Shown here: in pieces, positions 25,723 to 32,933 of the stretch
Layout: each line of letters opens with the position of its first letter
How positions within the stretch are numbered: position 1 is the stretch's first letter
Source of the DNA: Streptomyces sp. ITFR-16
GTDB lineage: Bacteria; Actinomycetota; Actinomycetes; Streptomycetales; Streptomycetaceae
Direction of reading: 5' to 3'
DNA length: 64,000 nt
NCBI RefSeq assembly: GCF_031844705.1
Contig: NZ_CP134609.1
Location: 620,001 to 684,000, forward strand
The notes under the pieces: model-generated
The model's input: the letters and a program-made list of their open reading frames with translations, nothing else
Databases searched by the model: none
Told to the model about the DNA's origin: nothing
Made by a program: the position numbers and the translations under genes

Positions 25723-27111
25723 ATGAGCCTTCCCCCGTCGCCCGCCGCTCCCGCCTCCTCCCCCACCGCCCTCTCCCCCTCCGCGCGTGTCGCGACGGCG
25801 GTCCGCCACGCCGTCGTCTCCGGCCTGCTCGGTGAGGACTGCCCGATCGCCGGGTTCATCGACACGGACGGGGTGCGTTCCTCGGTCGCCGCCCTCCATG
25901 AGGCGTTCCCCGGGGTGCCCGCCGTCCTGCACACGTTCGCGGCGAAGGCCGCGTCGCTCGTGCCCGTGCTGCGGCTGCTCGCCCGGTGCGGCATGGGCTG
26001 CGAGGTGGCCAGCCCGGGTGAGCTTCGGCTCGCGCTGGATGCCGGGTTCGCGCCGTCGAAGATAGTGCTGGACTCCCCCGCCAAGACGCGGGACGAGATC
26101 CGCCGGGCGCTGGCCGTCGGCGTGGCGCTCAACGCCGACAACCTCGACGAGGTGGACCGGATCGCCTCGCTGCGTCCGGCGGACGCGGTGTCCGCGATCG
26201 GGCTGCGGGTCAATCCCCAGGTGGGCGGCGGCTCCATCGGGGCGATGAGCACCGCCACGGCGACCTCGAAGTTCGGCGTGGCGCTGCGCGATCCCGGCGC
26301 GCGCGAACGCGTGGTGCAGGCCTTCGCACAGCACCCCTGGCTGACTCGGCTGCACGCCCATGTCGGTTCGCAGGGCTGCTCCCTGGAGCTGATCGCGGCC
26401 GGTATCGGGGAGACCTATCGGCTGGCCGAGGAGATCAACCGCACCATCGGCCGCCGGCAGATCACCGGTCTCGACATCGGCGGCGGCCTCCCGGTCAACT
26501 TCGAGGACGACGACGTCCGGCCCACCTTCGCCGCCTATGCGGCCGCACTGCGGGCCGAGGTCCCCGGGCTCTTCGACGGGCGGTACGAGCTGGTGACGGA
26601 GTTCGGCCGCTCGCTGCTGGCCAAGAACGGTTTCATCGGCGCGCTGGTCGAGTACACGAAGGACGCCGGCGGCCGCCGGATCGCGCTCACGCACGCGGGG
26701 GCGCAGACGGCCACCCGTACCGTCTTCATGCCCGAGGCCTGGCCGCTGCGGGTCGGGGCCTTCGACGCCGAGGGGCTGCCCAAGGGCGGGCCGCCGCTCG
26801 TGCAGGACATCGCGGGTCCGTGCTGCTTCGCCGGGGATGTCGTCGCCCACGCCAGGGAGCTGCCCGAGCTGCGGTCGGGCGACTTCGTGGTGCTGTACGA
26901 CACCGGCGCGTACTACTTCTCCTCACCGTGGTCGTACAACAGCCTGCCGAGGCCGGCGGTGTACGGATTCGAGGTGACCGAGGGGCCGGGGCCGGAGGGA
27001 CCGGCGGTGCGCTTCGCGCCGGTACGCGACGCCCAGTCGCTGGACTCGGTCTCGGCGGAGAGCGGGCTGGCCCACGCCGATGCCCTGGTGGACCTGGGGG
27101 AATCTTTTTAG
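25723..27111 (+). CDS. PLP-dependent decarboxylase, diaminopimelate/ornithine decarboxylase fold
   Basis: A 462-residue fold-type III PLP enzyme. The Schiff-base lysine lies in HTFAAKAA near residue 77, the glycine-rich phosphate-binding loop is DIGGGLP near 250, EFGRS near 295 and the second-subunit motif GPCCFAGDV near 363 supply active-site residues. Diaminopimelate decarboxylase proper usually has YAxKAN, so the substrate is probably another amino acid or amine. The ATG at 25723 is preferred; an upstream in-frame GTG would translate across the dyad. Confidence 0.8.
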   Translation: MSLPPSPAAPASSPTALSPSARVATAVRHAVVSGLLGEDCPIAGFIDTDGVRSSVAALHEAFPGVPAVLHTFAAKAASLVPVLRLLARCGMGCEVASPGELRLALDAGFAPSKIVLDSPAKTRDEIRRALAVGVALNADNLDEVDRIASLRPADAVSAIGLRVNPQVGGGSIGAMSTATATSKFGVALRDPGARERVVQAFAQHPWLTRLHAHVGSQGCSLELIAAGIGETYRLAEEINRTIGRRQITGLDIGGGLPVNFEDDDVRPTFAAYAAALRAEVPGLFDGRYELVTEFGRSLLAKNGFIGALVEYTKDAGGRRIALTHAGAQTATRTVFMPEAWPLRVGAFDAEGLPKGGPPLVQDIAGPCCFAGDVVAHARELPELRSGDFVVLYDTGAYYFSSPWSYNSLPRPAVYGFEVTEGPGPEGPAVRFAPVRDAQSLDSVSAESGLAHADALVDLGESF

Positions 27112-27118
27112 TAGCCAT

Positions 27119-27137
27119 GTACATAGTATCTATGTAC
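27119..27137. promoter_or_regulatory. GTACATAG-TAT-CTATGTAC operator of the MarR gene
   Basis: A perfect palindrome with 8-bp arms in an AT-rich pocket, ending 10 bp before the GTG of the MarR gene. That spacing puts it over the likely -10 region, and the transcript may be nearly leaderless. Confidence 0.75.
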
Positions 27138-27147
27138 TGTATCTCTC

Positions 27148-27633
27148 GTGAGCAACACACTTGAGGGTCCGACCCCCGGCTTCCTGGTCTGGCGTCTGTC
27201 GATGAAATGGCGGGTCGCGCTGGACCGGGCGCTGGCACCGCTCGGACTGACCCATGCGCAGTACTCGCTCGTGGCGTCCCTGCTCGGGATGCAGAGTGCG
27301 GGGCTGCGGCCCAGTCAGCGCGCACTCGCGGACCACACGGGGCTCGAAGCGCTCTATGTGTCGAAGCTGGCGCGCGGCCTGGAGACGGCCGGGCTCGTCG
27401 AGCGCGCCGCCGACCCCTCGGACACCAGGGCGGTACGGCTGTCGCTGACCGAGGAGGGCCGTGCCGTCACCGGCCGGGCGGTGGAGGTGGTCCGCGAGCT
27501 CGTGGACGGGCTGCTCGCACCCCTGGGCGGCCTGGACGGCCCGGCCACCGAGGTGTTCACCCAGGCACTGACGGCGCTGCTCGACGCGCCGGTCCCCGCA
27601 GTCGACGGTTCTTCCACCAAGGAGCGATCATGA
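27148..27633 (+). CDS. MarR-family transcriptional regulator
   Basis: A 161-residue winged-helix protein. Residues about 60-100 form the DNA-binding helices (SQRALADHTGLEALYVSKLARGLE) and the wing contains RAADPSDTRAVRL. The GTG start is fixed by the operator palindrome directly upstream. It overlaps the next gene, itself MarR-like, by 4 bp. The pair is likely autoregulated and responds to a small molecule. Confidence 0.88.
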   Translation: MSNTLEGPTPGFLVWRLSMKWRVALDRALAPLGLTHAQYSLVASLLGMQSAGLRPSQRALADHTGLEALYVSKLARGLETAGLVERAADPSDTRAVRLSLTEEGRAVTGRAVEVVRELVDGLLAPLGGLDGPATEVFTQALTALLDAPVPAVDGSSTKERS

Positions 27634-28082
27634 CCACCGCACCCCTCGCACCCCCGGTCAACGGCCAGATCATCGGCCAGGCCCACTACGCCACCCGCGC
27701 CGTGCTGGAACGGATACTGGCGGGCACCGGGACCACCTTCCTCCAGTCCGTCGCACTCAACGCCGTGGCCGGCGGCGAGGGAACCGTCGAGCGCAACGCG
27801 CTGGTCGCGCGTATGACCGGCACTCTGAAGATCGACGCGTCGGCGGCGGAGACCACCGTGTCCGAGCTGACGTCGGCCGGGCTGCTGGCGGAGGAGGGCG
27901 AGGCCCCTTCCCTGCTGTCCCTCACCGAGGCGGGCGCCGAGCTGCAACGTACGCACAGCACCGGCCTCGCCGGGATCACGGCCGCGCTGTACGCGGACCT
28001 GCCGGCCGAGGACCTGGCCGCGGCGGGCCGGGTGCTGACCGAGGTGACCGCGCGGGCCAACGCCGTACTGGCCGAGGGCTGA
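27630..28082 (+). CDS. MarR-like winged-helix protein, partner of the preceding regulator
   Basis: A 150-residue protein whose ATG overlaps the MarR stop (ATGA) after GGAG. It has a MarR-like layout: helix pair (residues 20-60), a helix-turn-helix-like stretch (SAAETTVSELTSAGLLA near 72-88), a short wing (SLLSLTEAGAEL) and a closing helix. The recognition helix is less basic than in its partner, so it may act as a heterodimer partner or co-sensor. No other function is evident. Confidence 0.7.
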   Translation: MTTAPLAPPVNGQIIGQAHYATRAVLERILAGTGTTFLQSVALNAVAGGEGTVERNALVARMTGTLKIDASAAETTVSELTSAGLLAEEGEAPSLLSLTEAGAELQRTHSTGLAGITAALYADLPAEDLAAAGRVLTEVTARANAVLAEG

Positions 28083-28097
28083 GCGCACCGCCGCCGG

Positions 28098-28322
28098 TCA
28101 GCCGACCGGCGAGGGCTCCGGCTCGGGCGGCGGCACCGGCTCGGGGTTCGGCGAGGGCGGCTCGGGGATCGGGTCGGGCGCCGGGCCTGGCGGTGTGGGG
28201 TTCGGCGGCGTCGGCCCCGGTCCCGGCGGCGTGGGGGTCGGCTCCGGGAGCGGCTGCGGCGGCCCCGGAATCGGCCCGGGCGTGGGCGCGGGCGGCACGG
28301 GGTCGGGGAACGGATGAGTCAT
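28098..28322 (-). CDS. Short proline-rich repeat protein
   Basis: A 74-residue peptide of which about half is proline, in PEP/PGP/PNP-type repeats with Glu, Asp, Gly and Thr. A GGAGG site 6 bp before the ATG supports real translation. It has no signal peptide or membrane segment. It ends 15 bp from the convergent MarR-like gene and precedes the racemase-like gene on the other side. The function is unknown; such sequences adopt extended polyproline structure. Confidence 0.55.
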   Translation of the reverse strand: MTHPFPDPVPPAPTPGPIPGPPQPLPEPTPTPPGPGPTPPNPTPPGPAPDPIPEPPSPNPEPVPPPEPEPSPVG

Positions 28323-28427
28323 CTCGGGCCTCCGAACGGTCGGGGGTGGATCTCTTCCACCGTCTCCCGGAGCGGCTGCCCGCGCCCGGCGAGTCCATAC
28401 GTACGGGCTACGGATGATCCGGTCGGC

Positions 28428-29075
28428 TCAGCGCGAGGCCGCCACCGCCGCGGCGGCCAGACCCGGGCGGGGGCTGGACAGCACCGGGATCCGGGTGGTG
28501 GTGCGGGTGACGGCACCGGCCATGGAGCCCTGGGCCAGCACGATCACCTCGGCGTCCGTCACCGCGTCGGCCGCGGCCGCCACGAGATCCAGGCACCCGT
28601 CCCGGTCGCCGGCCCCGAATCGTTCCCAGGCGCCTTCCACCAGGACGGTCCGCACGTCCGGGGCGGGCAGCCCCGCCCGCCGCGCCTCCTCGACGAGCAG
28701 CGCACGGGTCGGCGCCAGGGTGGAGGGGAGCGTGGCGAGGACGGTGATCCGTCCGGCGCGGACGGCCTCCGCCGCCATCGGGCGGTCGACACGCAGGACC
28801 GGGACACCGAGCGCAGCCCCGGCGGACTCGGCGACGGCACCGATCGTCGAGCAGGTGCAGAGCACGGCCGTCGCACCCTCCGCGACGGCCCCGGCGACCA
28901 GGTCCGCGACATCCCCGGCCACCGCTTCGGGGCCCCTCGCCCCGGCCCGGTCGAGGAGTTCCTCGCGCACGACGTGCCGCAGGACGAGGCCCGGGTGGTC
29001 GGCGTCGCGCAGGGCGTCGAAGACCGGGACATGGACGGCGGAGGTGTGCAGCAGCGTGAGGATCACCGACGACAC
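28428..29075 (-). CDS. Asp/Glu racemase-superfamily protein with a single catalytic cysteine
   Basis: A 215-residue protein of the Asp/Glu/hydantoin racemase fold. The first cysteine lies in LCTCSTIG near residue 74, but the second-site segment reads LAQGSMAG near 187, without cysteine. True racemases use two cysteines, so this is more likely a decarboxylase-type or isomerase-type member, or a pseudoenzyme. The GTG start has only a weak GGTGGG upstream. Confidence 0.75.
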   Translation of the reverse strand: MSSVILTLLHTSAVHVPVFDALRDADHPGLVLRHVVREELLDRAGARGPEAVAGDVADLVAGAVAEGATAVLCTCSTIGAVAESAGAALGVPVLRVDRPMAAEAVRAGRITVLATLPSTLAPTRALLVEEARRAGLPAPDVRTVLVEGAWERFGAGDRDGCLDLVAAAADAVTDAEVIVLAQGSMAGAVTRTTTRIPVLSSPRPGLAAAAVAASR

Positions 29076-29123
29076 GCTACCGGCGCCGCACCCACCGTCC
29101 GCCCCCGGCCCGGTACGGCCGGC

Positions 29124-29486
29124 TCAGTACAGCTCGGGGTGCGAGGCCAGCTGTGCCTCGGCCCGCTCCACCAGATCGGCCGGCGCCCCGGGGGCCTCGT
29201 CGGGGTGGCGCGAGGCCCACTTGGCGGCGTACGGGCAGAGCGGCACGACGGGAACGCCCGCGCGGGCCGCCATCGCGTAGAACTCCTTGACCAGGGAACC
29301 GCCGATGCCCTTGCCCTCGTGCCCCGGCTCGACGACGGTGTGCACGGCGACGAGCGCGGCGGGCTCGCCGTCCATCACGAAGTACGCGATGACACCGGCG
29401 GCCTCGCCGTCCTCGTACGCGAGCAGCCGCCCGGCCGCCCGGTCGTCACGGATCTCGGGCCCGGTCTGTCCGGCCTGGTCTGCCAT
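29124..29486 (-). CDS. GNAT-family N-acetyltransferase, short YjdJ-like type
   Basis: A 120-residue acetyltransferase of the small GCN5-related class. The central strand HTVVEPGHEGKGIGGSLV carries the acetyl-CoA pyrophosphate loop (GKGIGG), and PLCPYAAKW follows in the C-terminal part. The ATG at 29486 after GAGGGAG is preferred; the frame is open upstream but non-homologous. It lies 31 bp downstream of panD on the same strand and may share its transcript. Confidence 0.83.
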   Translation of the reverse strand: MADQAGQTGPEIRDDRAAGRLLAYEDGEAAGVIAYFVMDGEPAALVAVHTVVEPGHEGKGIGGSLVKEFYAMAARAGVPVVPLCPYAAKWASRHPDEAPGAPADLVERAEAQLASHPELY

Positions 29487-29517
29487 GGCGGCTTGCTCCC
29501 TCGCTGGATGAGGCGCG

Positions 29518-29943
29518 TCAGCGTGCCGCGGGTACGGCGTGCGGACTGCGCTCGGTGTCGGTCCCCGGTACGGGCGCCGAGGCGTCCGCGCCGAGCGCGA
29601 CGATCCGGTTGCCCGCGTCGACATGGACGATACGCGGCACGAGCCCGCGCGCCTCCGCGTCGTCGACCTGCGCGTAGCTGATCAGGATGACCAGATCACC
29701 GGGGTGCACGAGGTGGGCGGCGGCGCCGTTGATCCCGATGACGCCGGAGCCGCGTTCACCCTCGATGACGTACGTCTCCAGGCGGGCGCCGTTGTCGATG
29801 TCGACGATGTGGACGAGCTCCCCGGGCAGCAGGTCCGCCGCCTCCATCAGCTCGGCGTCCACGGTGACGGAACCGACGTAGTGCAGGTCGGCCTGGGTCA
29901 CGGTGGCGCGGTGAATCTTGGACTTGAACATGGTGCGCAGCAC
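29518..29943 (-). CDS. panD: Aspartate 1-decarboxylase proenzyme
   Basis: A 141-residue pyruvoyl enzyme that makes beta-alanine from aspartate for pantothenate and coenzyme A. The self-cleavage site Gly24-Ser25 in YVGSVTVD gives the beta chain and the pyruvoyl-bearing alpha chain. [12 protein letters not shown] and [10 protein letters not shown] are conserved. The last 20 residues are a variable tail. It stands apart from panB and panC, as often in actinobacteria. A 250-bp region upstream (to 30193) holds its promoter; TAAAGT at 30009-30004 on the minus strand is a possible -10. Confidence 0.96.
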   Translation of the reverse strand: MLRTMFKSKIHRATVTQADLHYVGSVTVDAELMEAADLLPGELVHIVDIDNGARLETYVIEGERGSGVIGINGAAAHLVHPGDLVILISYAQVDDAEARGLVPRIVHVDAGNRIVALGADASAPVPGTDTERSPHAVPAAR

Positions 29944-30193
29944 TCTGGACTCCTCGAAGACGGCTCCCTGCCTGCGTTCTTGCAGGTCAAGGGCTGTTTC
30001 CCTACTTTACAACGAGTCGCCCGTCCGAGTCCCGCACTTGGGCGTGGACCGTCTGCCCCGCGTACGTCCGGCGAGGTCCGCGCATCACCCGGACTCCGGA
30101 CCGCACCACGACGTGGTCACCGGTCGACGGCTTCGCCCTGCGACGACCGAAAACAGGGTGCGGTCGGCTGAGCCGGGGTGATAGGCAGACGAT

Positions 30194-30955
30194 GTGACAG
30201 AGAGTCTTGAGTTTTCCGCCCTGCTGCGACTGATCGGGGAGCGGTCGGCCGCGTTCGGGAGTGCGGTTGCCGCCGCGCCCGGCCTCGACGCGCCGGTGCC
30301 GTCCTGCCCCGGGTGGACGTTGTTCGACCTGGTGCAGCACCTGGGTACGGGCCAGCGCTGGTGGGCCGCGATCGTCGCCGCGGGTCCGGCCGAGGCTCCG
30401 CCGGCCAAGGATGCCGCCAAGGCGCCGCGCGAGCTCGATGCACTGCTCGCCTGGTACGCCGAGTCGAACGAACTGCTGCTGCGTACGCTGCGCGAGGCCG
30501 GCCCGGAGCGCGCGTGCTGGACGTGGTGGAGCGCGGGCGTGTCGCCGGCGAACGCCCGGGGCGTTGCCCGGCGCCGGGTGCACGAGGTGCTGGTGCACAC
30601 CTACGACGCCCAACTTGCCGCAGGGACCGTGCAGCCGATGCCGGCGGACGTCGCGCTCGACGGCGTGGCCGAGTTTCTCGACACCTGCAACTCCACCCCC
30701 GCGGCCTGGCCGCACGAGGCCGCCACCGTCCACTACCACGCCGCCGAGGGCCGCTCCTGGCTCCTCGCGCTGGACGGCACCGGCGCCTGGCCCGCACCCC
30801 TCACCAACGACGCCGCGCCCGCCTCCGTTTCGGCCACGGGCACGGCCGAGCAGTTGCTCCTCTTCGTCTGGGGCCGCCTCACGCCGGGCGACCTGAAGAT
30901 CGAGGGCGACCCGCAGGTCTTCGAGCGGCTGATCACCTGGGAGCCCGGGGAGTAG
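30194..30955 (+). CDS. Maleylpyruvate isomerase-family mycothiol-dependent enzyme
   Basis: A 253-residue protein of the DinB-like mycothiol-dependent family. The N-terminal metal-binding domain shows the histidine in FDLVQHLGTG near residue 49 and the pair in HEVLVHTYDA near 132-137. A C-terminal MDMPI-type domain follows to the end. Members isomerise maleylpyruvate or transfer mycothiol; the exact substrate is not determined by sequence. It starts with GTG and is divergent from panD. Confidence 0.85.
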   Translation: MTESLEFSALLRLIGERSAAFGSAVAAAPGLDAPVPSCPGWTLFDLVQHLGTGQRWWAAIVAAGPAEAPPAKDAAKAPRELDALLAWYAESNELLLRTLREAGPERACWTWWSAGVSPANARGVARRRVHEVLVHTYDAQLAAGTVQPMPADVALDGVAEFLDTCNSTPAAWPHEAATVHYHAAEGRSWLLALDGTGAWPAPLTNDAAPASVSATGTAEQLLLFVWGRLTPGDLKIEGDPQVFERLITWEPGE

Positions 30956-31049
30956 CCGGCGGTCGTCCCATGCGGCTGGTTGGGGCTGTCGGTCCTGCCC
31001 GAGGAGTCCGGCACACCGGCCGTGCCACACCACCCCTTAAGGTTTGCCC

Positions 31050-32324
31050 ATGGGTTTGACAGCTGGTCACGACGGAGGAGTCCTGCCCGGTCCGGCGGCC
31101 CCGGCGCAGGGCTGGCAGGCGCCGAGCGCGGTCGAATCGGGGCTGTACGAGGCAAAGGTGCGCGGCGACTGGCCCGCGTACTACGACCTCGTCGCCCGGG
31201 CCGACCTCTACATGATGCAGTCACGGGCGTACGTCGACGCGAACCCGGGCAACACCCGCTTCCACCCCTACTGGAGCCCGCAGACCCGGACCATGTGCCT
31301 GGCCGTGTACACCGGCGGCATGCTGCCGCCGCCCGTCGCCGACCCGGTCTACAACTGCTACGACTTGGGCTGGTTCGCGCAGGCCTGGCACCCGGACGAC
31401 CCGCCCTACCTCGTCGTCAACCCCGGCAGCCCCTGCGAGGGCATCCTGCCGGCCGGGCCGGAGGGCCGCGCCCTGTGGCAGCGCCACTCCGCCCCGGTCG
31501 AACGGCCGGGGCTGGCCCAGGACGCCGTCCACACCCTGACGACGGGCGGGCCGCGCAGCGGTCCCGTCGCCTTCGGCCTCGCGGTCGGCGCGCACATCAA
31601 CGTGCGCAACGGGCACTACTGGAACTCGATGGCCTACCACGGCAGCGGCTACCGCGCGGAGAAGCGCACGCTGGAACGCTGGTGGGGCGTCAGCACCCGC
31701 GAGGACTGGCAGGACACGCAGGAGCGGCTGCTGAGCGCCGAGATGGTCAGCGGCGTCTGGGAGTTCGTCCTGCAACTGCGCCGCTCCATGGCCCTGGACT
31801 TCGCGGGCCCCGTCGACGTCGACCACTGGCGCCAGGCCGCGGCACATGTCGTGCGCCGGCGCACCGAGGCCGCCGGCGAACCCCGCCTGAGCGCGGACGG
31901 CGTCACCCAGGGCCGCACCGTCACCGCTGCGGAGCTGGAGGGCCAAGTAACCGGCGTGCAGCGGCTGATCGGCCGCATCGCCCGCTACGAGGCTCGGTTC
32001 CGCGCCGACGGCCTGCTCCCCGAAGCGGGCTTCGTCCAGAGCGTCGAGGCCTGGGACTACGGCAGGGCCTCCGGCATGGCCCGCTGGGGCCTCGCCGCCC
32101 GCCTGTGCTCCCTGCGGGAGGCGGAAGAGGCCGTGGTCCGCGCCGGCCGTCTCGTCCAGCTCAACTACCGCTCGTGGGAGAACTTCTCGGCCGCCTACAT
32201 TCTTGGCCGCTGCCTCCACTTCGACGAAGAGGAGTTCGGCGAGTGGTACGAGACCGCCCTCGCGACCCACCGCGCCCTGACCAGTGACCCGGCCGGCCCG
32301 TGGCACACGCTCCCCTGGACCTGA
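31050..32324 (+). CDS. DUF1266-type protein of unknown function
   Basis: A 424-residue soluble protein. The C-terminal half (about residues 205-420) resembles the DUF1266 domain: LERWWGVSTREDW, YEARFRADGLL, SVEAWDYGRASGMARWGLAARLC and a final ENFSAAYILGR. The N-terminal half is an SseB-like or immunity-like mixed domain with several aromatic residues. DUF1266 proteins often lie near secretion or toxin genes. The ATG at 31050 is chosen over an in-frame TTG two codons upstream. It lies just before the putative ATPase/protease locus but is transcribed towards it. Confidence 0.75.
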   Translation: MGLTAGHDGGVLPGPAAPAQGWQAPSAVESGLYEAKVRGDWPAYYDLVARADLYMMQSRAYVDANPGNTRFHPYWSPQTRTMCLAVYTGGMLPPPVADPVYNCYDLGWFAQAWHPDDPPYLVVNPGSPCEGILPAGPEGRALWQRHSAPVERPGLAQDAVHTLTTGGPRSGPVAFGLAVGAHINVRNGHYWNSMAYHGSGYRAEKRTLERWWGVSTREDWQDTQERLLSAEMVSGVWEFVLQLRRSMALDFAGPVDVDHWRQAAAHVVRRRTEAAGEPRLSADGVTQGRTVTAAELEGQVTGVQRLIGRIARYEARFRADGLLPEAGFVQSVEAWDYGRASGMARWGLAARLCSLREAEEAVVRAGRLVQLNYRSWENFSAAYILGRCLHFDEEEFGEWYETALATHRALTSDPAGPWHTLPWT

Positions 32325-32384
32325 GAAGCCGCTGCCCTGCCGGTCCGAAGGTCACGGAGGCCGCGCGCTGCTACGGTCGGGCCC

Positions 32385-32888
32385 ATGAGCTGGCTTCCCG
32401 ACACCTTCGTCCATCCCGTCCTGGTACCGCTGCCGGGCGGTGGTCATCACCTGCGGCCGATCCGGGAGGCGGACACCGCGCTCGACTATCCGGCTGTGAT
32501 GGGGTCGCGCGAGCGGCTGTGGACCGTCTTCGGCCCGGCCTGGGGCTGGCCTGCGGCCACCATGACCTACGAGGCCGACCAGGCCGACCTGTTGCGGCAC
32601 GAGAAGGAGATCGCCGCACACGAGTCCTTCAACTACGCGCTGTTCGACGCGGCGGAGACGGCTCTGCTCGGCTGCGTCTACATCGACCCGCCGGAGAGGG
32701 CCGGCGCGGACGGCGAGATTGCCTGGTGGGTGGTGGACGAGCTGGTGGACAGCGAGGTCGAGCGGGCCCTCGACGATCTGGTGCCGCAGTGGATCGCCGC
32801 CGACTGGCCGTTCGAGCAGCCGCGCTTCCTCGGCCGCGAGATCTCCTGGTCGGACTGGCTCACCCTGCCGAAGCACCCCGACGCGTAG
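32385..32888 (+). CDS. GNAT-family N-acetyltransferase
   Basis: A 167-residue acetyltransferase-like protein: HHLRPIREADTALDYPAV at the start, a central strand ALLGCVYIDPPE and IAWWVVDELVDSE. The canonical Q/RxxGxG/A loop is degenerate, so acetyl-CoA binding may be altered. It is convergent with the pseudo-ATPase gene at 32934, with a 45-bp gap. Confidence 0.72.
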   Translation: MSWLPDTFVHPVLVPLPGGGHHLRPIREADTALDYPAVMGSRERLWTVFGPAWGWPAATMTYEADQADLLRHEKEIAAHESFNYALFDAAETALLGCVYIDPPERAGADGEIAWWVVDELVDSEVERALDDLVPQWIAADWPFEQPRFLGREISWSDWLTLPKHPDA

Positions 32889-32933
32889 GCAGCGACGCCG
32901 GGGTGTCCTCGACGAGCCGGCCTGGGACAGCGT

